A DNA stretch of 64,000 nt, from assembly GCA_033765235.1 (NCBI GenBank), contig JANRIG010000036.1, forward strand, positions 1 to 64,000, given 5' to 3'. Source of the stretch: JANRIG01 sp033765235. GTDB lineage: Bacteria > Bacteroidota > Bacteroidia > Cytophagales > UBA9547. Positions 60,450 through 64,000 of the stretch are shown one piece after another (within the stretch, counting starts at the first letter, position 1; the number at the start of each line of letters is the position of its first letter). The notes under the pieces are model-generated. The model did not search any database, was not told the DNA's origin, and was given only the letters and a program-made list of their open reading frames with translations. The position numbers and the translations under genes are program-made.

Positions 60450-62816
60450 TTATTTCAATGATAAAATATACCTTACCATTTTTACAATATCTTCTTTTTT
60501 GAGGTGTGTATTTGCGCCCATAGCTTGCTCGCCCCACACTCCGGAGCCTCCTTTATATACTTTTTCGGTCAGTTTTTTGAGGGTAGCTGGGTCCTTAGTA
60601 TATTTGGCTGCAATGTCTTTGAAAGCCGGACCGAGCACTTTATCATTTTCTTTGTGGCATTGTAAGCAGCCACTGGGGTCTATTAGTTTGGCACCTTCGG
60701 CTAATATTCCTTTTTCTTCTGCAGGGTTAAGCATTTTATAAGGATCTGCAGTAGGGATTTTTGGTTTTGATACAGATGGTGCCGCTGTATTTTTTGATTG
60801 TAATTTATTAAACACAATATTGGGCAAGCCTCCTTTTTCGTTAGGTATATTGTTGAGAGTGTACCATGTGCGGTCTGTCCATATGGCATCGCCGGCTATG
60901 TTTTTGAAGTTTTTGAGTTGTATAAATATTACCCTTCTTTCAAGCATATTATCTAATGCTATAAAGAGTTGTTTTCTGTTTTCTGACCATGAAAGTGACT
61001 TTATTTCAAGCTGTTCTTCATCTAGTTTAGGACCTCCATATTGCATGGTGGGTTCATATCGCCATTGCAATATTTTGTAGGCTGTATCCAAGTTGCCTGT
61101 GGCAGCAGGCACAGGTTGTGTAAACTCAATTTCCATTCCATTGCTTTTGGCACGTACAGCCAGCATTTCAAAGGTACTTTTGCCATTGTGTTTTATTTTT
61201 TCGAGGCCATACCATGGCTTGCCTTGCTGGCTCCAGTTGCCTGTGCTGCCTACGCTGCCTACATATAGAGCTCCGTCAGGTCCCCAACAGATACGATTGG
61301 TGCCTCCATTAAAACCTTGCGAAAAGTGGAATACTGCTCCTTGGTATTCGTTATTAATTTTTTCTACAAATACACGTTTAAGTCCCCCATGCGTCACATC
61401 GCCGTGTATCATTTGGTTTTTGTAAGGTCCATCGTTTAATAATATTGGCTGTGAGGCAGAGTTGCCTATTTCGCCTTGTGGCAACCATACTACGGGAGGC
61501 TTTTCATCATATTTGCCTATTTGGTATATATCTACGGAGTAGTTGCCAAAAAATGCACCTTTGGTCACATGCACTATCTTGCATGAGGGTAGCCAATCTC
61601 CTTGGTTATCTGCAACAAATATTTCATTATCAACACCCAATCCTATACCGTTGGGCGTGCGCAACCCTGCAGCTACAAACTCTACCGAGCCATTGAGACC
61701 TACTTTTACTACTTTGCCTCGGTCTTTGTTTTGTGGTACTGTGCTTTTGCCACCCGGCTGTATGGCGGTAGCAAGTGTAAAATAAAAAAAGCCTTCTTTG
61801 TAAGTGAGGCCAAAGGCAAACTCATGAAAATTGCCTGTGGCACCCCAACTGTTGGCTATTGTTTTGTATTCATCTGTTACATCATCGCCATTGAGGTCTA
61901 TCAGTTGAGTAAGTTCTTGTTTTTGAAGTACATACAGTTTGCCATCTACTACTTTCACCCCTAAAGGTTCGGCAAGACCCTTGGCTATTAGCTTCACTTT
62001 TATGGTATTAGAATCTCCGTTTAATACATTGTCTACCAAGTACACTCTTCCCAGAGAGTCCCATGTGCACACAGCTAAGCGGCCATCAGGCATAAAGTCT
62101 ATGCCTCCTACTTTGGGGGTAAAATTTTTGTTGTACAATGCAGTATATGTATATGATGGGTGTATTTTTTCTGACAATTTCATGGTTTTTTCAAATCCAT
62201 TGATGACATCTGCACCGTATTTCATTCTATTGAGCTTTGGAAATCTGGTTGGCGAATAGTAGAAATTCATATCAGGTATCCAGTCAAACCCGCCTTGGTT
62301 CAGATGGTCCCAAGCTACTGATACTTCTTCATATTCTTTTGGTCTTTTGAAGTGCAATGATTTGATTACAAACTTATGATAACCTTGTGTAAGGTTTATA
62401 GTAACATCAATATCTCTGAAATCTAAGGCACCGAGCAATTGTGCAACCTCTTTACCATCTATGTACAATGTGGCTGCATCTACAGCTTGAAGTTTGAATA
62501 CATAATCTTTTTTGGCAGGAATATACAAGTATGACTCCATGACGGTGAGTGCAGGCAGTTTATTACTAAGATAATATACATTTCCCTGCCAGTGTGCTAT
62601 GCCTCCTTGATTAGCCAATCCTGTGAAAAAACATACATCCGTTTGAGCTTCATTGATAGATTTGGCATCAGGATTTTTGAGGCTGTAAGCCTTCACCACT
62701 ACTCCTTTTTTGAGGGTGTCAGGGACATTGTTGGGTGCTTGTGCATAATGTGGTATTTGATATAATATATTGAATATCAATATTAATAGTAGTTTGTTAA
62801 AACTCATTTTTAGCAT
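60450..62816 (-). CDS. secreted PA14 / sugar-dehydrogenase-like / cytochrome c protein
   Basis: This 788-aa protein has a signal peptide (ending PHYAQ; start ATG 62816 or 62807). Residues about 60-180 are PA14-like (ESYLYIPAKKDYVFKLQA, DAATLYIDGKEV). Residues about 210-640 form a six-bladed propeller of the soluble glucose-dehydrogenase/PVC type (FMPDGRLAVCTWDSLGRVYL, LRTPNGIGLGVDNEIFVADN, ICWGPDGALYVG). After a Pro/Lys linker the last 90 residues are a class I cytochrome c: haem site CLQCH near residue 714, MGANTHL supplying the distal Met. It is likely to oxidise a sugar and pass electrons to its own haem. Paired with the gene just upstream. Confidence 0.88.
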   Translation of the reverse strand: MLKMSFNKLLLILIFNILYQIPHYAQAPNNVPDTLKKGVVVKAYSLKNPDAKSINEAQTDVCFFTGLANQGGIAHWQGNVYYLSNKLPALTVMESYLYIPAKKDYVFKLQAVDAATLYIDGKEVAQLLGALDFRDIDVTINLTQGYHKFVIKSLHFKRPKEYEEVSVAWDHLNQGGFDWIPDMNFYYSPTRFPKLNRMKYGADVINGFEKTMKLSEKIHPSYTYTALYNKNFTPKVGGIDFMPDGRLAVCTWDSLGRVYLVDNVLNGDSNTIKVKLIAKGLAEPLGVKVVDGKLYVLQKQELTQLIDLNGDDVTDEYKTIANSWGATGNFHEFAFGLTYKEGFFYFTLATAIQPGGKSTVPQNKDRGKVVKVGLNGSVEFVAAGLRTPNGIGLGVDNEIFVADNQGDWLPSCKIVHVTKGAFFGNYSVDIYQIGKYDEKPPVVWLPQGEIGNSASQPILLNDGPYKNQMIHGDVTHGGLKRVFVEKINNEYQGAVFHFSQGFNGGTNRICWGPDGALYVGSVGSTGNWSQQGKPWYGLEKIKHNGKSTFEMLAVRAKSNGMEIEFTQPVPAATGNLDTAYKILQWRYEPTMQYGGPKLDEEQLEIKSLSWSENRKQLFIALDNMLERRVIFIQLKNFKNIAGDAIWTDRTWYTLNNIPNEKGGLPNIVFNKLQSKNTAAPSVSKPKIPTADPYKMLNPAEEKGILAEGAKLIDPSGCLQCHKENDKVLGPAFKDIAAKYTKDPATLKKLTEKVYKGGSGVWGEQAMGANTHLKKEDIVKMVRYILSLK

Positions 62817-62836
62817 AGTGTATTAATTATTAATTA

Positions 62837-63559
62837 TTAATTGATTGCCGCCGGCAAAAAGTATGTTTTTATATTTGCCGGAATATTATTTTTGAAGAAT
62901 AAAATGCCTTTGATGGCATACGATGTATTGTTTTTGCCTATTTTTTCAGATTTTTCTGTAATTACAAAATCTCCTGTTGTCACAAAGTCTGTATAAGTAC
63001 TCAATGATGACACTCCGAGTTCTATGCCAAATTTGTAGCCTTCAGGTATGTTTTTGACCACAAAATTGCGCGCTATGCCCGGCATGCCGTCTTTGGATTT
63101 TTGTATATATTCAGGAGTTTCTTCTATGGTAATTTCTATATTATTAGGACCACTAAATGCATATTTAAGGGTGACTGTGTTATTCATCCATACATACCCC
63201 TTAAACTGTGCTTTGGTATTTTCCACAATTTCTCCGTTTAGTGAAAGCTGCCACACGGGTTTGTCGTATATGCCGTACATATAAGTGTTGCCTTGTGTGG
63301 TAGGCTGTGGACCATGCTTGGAGGTGTACACTGCACCGTCAAAGACTACTCCTGTTTTGCCACCGTTCCATATTTTATATAGTGTACAATCGTTGGCATC
63401 GTAGGCTACCCATAGTTTTTCGTGCAAAGCACAAGTGATCATTCGGGCTCTTTTGTCAAGCACAGATCTGAATACCCACATATCAATAGGTCTTGTTTGC
63501 GCAAATGATATATGTTGGAATAAGATAAAGACTAGAAGATAAAATATAAATTTACGCAT
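62837..63559 (-). CDS. secreted protein paired with the cytochrome c sugar dehydrogenase-like protein
   Basis: This 240-aa protein has a signal peptide ending ISFAQ. It begins IDMWVFRSVLDKRARMIT, then LHEKLWVAYDANDCTLYKIW and VFDGAVYTSKHGPQP, a beta-rich domain found attached to or next to haem-containing sugar dehydrogenase-like proteins in Bacteroidota and Planctomycetes. No haem motif or catalytic residues are visible in it. It is 20 bases upstream of the larger gene and presumably forms a complex with it or presents its substrate. Confidence 0.75.
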   Translation of the reverse strand: MRKFIFYLLVFILFQHISFAQTRPIDMWVFRSVLDKRARMITCALHEKLWVAYDANDCTLYKIWNGGKTGVVFDGAVYTSKHGPQPTTQGNTYMYGIYDKPVWQLSLNGEIVENTKAQFKGYVWMNNTVTLKYAFSGPNNIEITIEETPEYIQKSKDGMPGIARNFVVKNIPEGYKFGIELGVSSLSTYTDFVTTGDFVITEKSEKIGKNNTSYAIKGILFFKNNIPANIKTYFLPAAIN

Positions 63560-63848
63560 TATGGTAATAATGAAGAGATATAAAAACCTTAAAATTTACA
63601 TATTTATTAATTATTTTATTAATAAATATTTATTGATATGTATAGAAAATTACACATAAAAATTTAGCAAATGTAAGCAATATTTGAAAAAATATGATGC
63701 TTGAGAAAAATTATTATAAATTAACACCTAATACTCTCAAAAATTTATTTATTATTAAGAATCTGTTTCATTCACTCCCAAAGAAATTATTTTACAAAAA
63801 ATTGGTTACCAACTTCGTGGTTTTGTAATATATGGATTATATTGCAAT

Positions 63849-64000
63849 ATGATAAAACGATTATTTTTAATATCATTAGTATTCATATTTTTTGTTTTGT
63901 TACAAAATGTACATGCCCAAGTGCAGCTCGATGCCACAGGAAGTGGCAATGCATTTGCCGTAACTTACCCTGCCATAATACAAAGCGCACCTAATGGAGG
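63849..64000 (+). CDS. secreted protein, 5' end only
   Basis: An ATG at 63849 opens a frame that runs off the window. It reads MIKRLFLISLVFIFFVLL followed by QNVHAQVQL, a clear signal peptide, then a beta-type segment GSGNAFAVTYPA. Too little remains to identify the product. The gap 63560-63848 upstream is AT-rich with no gene. Confidence 0.7.
   Translation, partial: MIKRLFLISLVFIFFVLLQNVHAQVQLDATGSGNAFAVTYPAIIQSAPNG

Overview
The window looks like chromosomal DNA of a low-GC member of the Bacteroidota; I cannot place it below phylum. The support is: many genes are preceded by a TAnnTTTG -7 box and no convincing Shine-Dalgarno sequences; several families are typical of the phylum (DUF4293, DUF4199, DUF1573, the rpmB-rpmG-DUF4295-ftsY order, ABC permease/M1 peptidase fusions, LytTR two-component pairs, small CPTY lipoproteins); and the secreted adhesin-like proteins carry N-terminal domains common in this phylum. 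Most of the content is ordinary core metabolism and envelope biology. There are no phage, integrase, CRISPR or rRNA genes and only one tRNA, Val(GAC).

Layout. 0.2-5.1 kb: small membrane protein, ECF sigma factor, glycosyltransferase, DUF4293, DinB, GDP-fucose synthase and a TPR protein. 5.4-16.1 kb: three co-directional secreted proteins of 874, 518 and 2146 aa, highly repetitive, sharing terminal domains; this is the most unusual locus. 16.3-19.1 kb: DUF1573 lipoprotein, yajC, a short YbbR-like protein, coaE and a MerR/B12 regulator. 19.1-21.6 kb: ftsY, DUF4295, rpmG, rpmB and a dolichol-phosphate-mannose-type synthase. 21.8-26.5 kb: a lone hisD, then an orphan eboA-eboB pair with an unknown helical-repeat gene, bracketed by copies of a 20-bp repeat. 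26.7-31.6 kb: an ABC ATPase, permease/M1 aminopeptidase and DUF4199 operon. 31.8-32.3 kb: a decayed RelE-type toxin-antitoxin pair. 32.4-36.0 kb: a LytTR regulator with a very small histidine kinase, and a secreted DNA/RNA endonuclease lipoprotein.

36.1-42.6 kb: DUF502, LptF/G permease, pfkA, a sugar aminotransferase, a cytochrome c/copper-monooxygenase-like protein, and a zinc alcohol dehydrogenase that has lost its structural zinc ligands. 42.8-48.9 kb: TerC, tRNA-Val, a LuxE-like enzyme, a 36-aa lipoprotein, and an asnB-GT4-sigma54-type regulator operon. 49.1-55.8 kb: two periplasmic PPIases, rpmA/rplU, rpe, a lipoprotein and tdk. 56.2-60.1 kb: a histidine kinase, an outer-membrane barrel, a surface lipoprotein and a coiled-coil protein. 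60.4-63.6 kb: a PA14/sugar-dehydrogenase/cytochrome c protein with a partner. A secreted protein runs off the right edge.

Four families of short, partly palindromic non-coding repeats sit between genes, and three of them bracket small blocks of genes as direct copies. Taken together, the envelope genes (surface proteins, PPIases, LptF/G, YajC/FtsY, lipoproteins) describe a Gram-negative cell that puts much effort into its surface.
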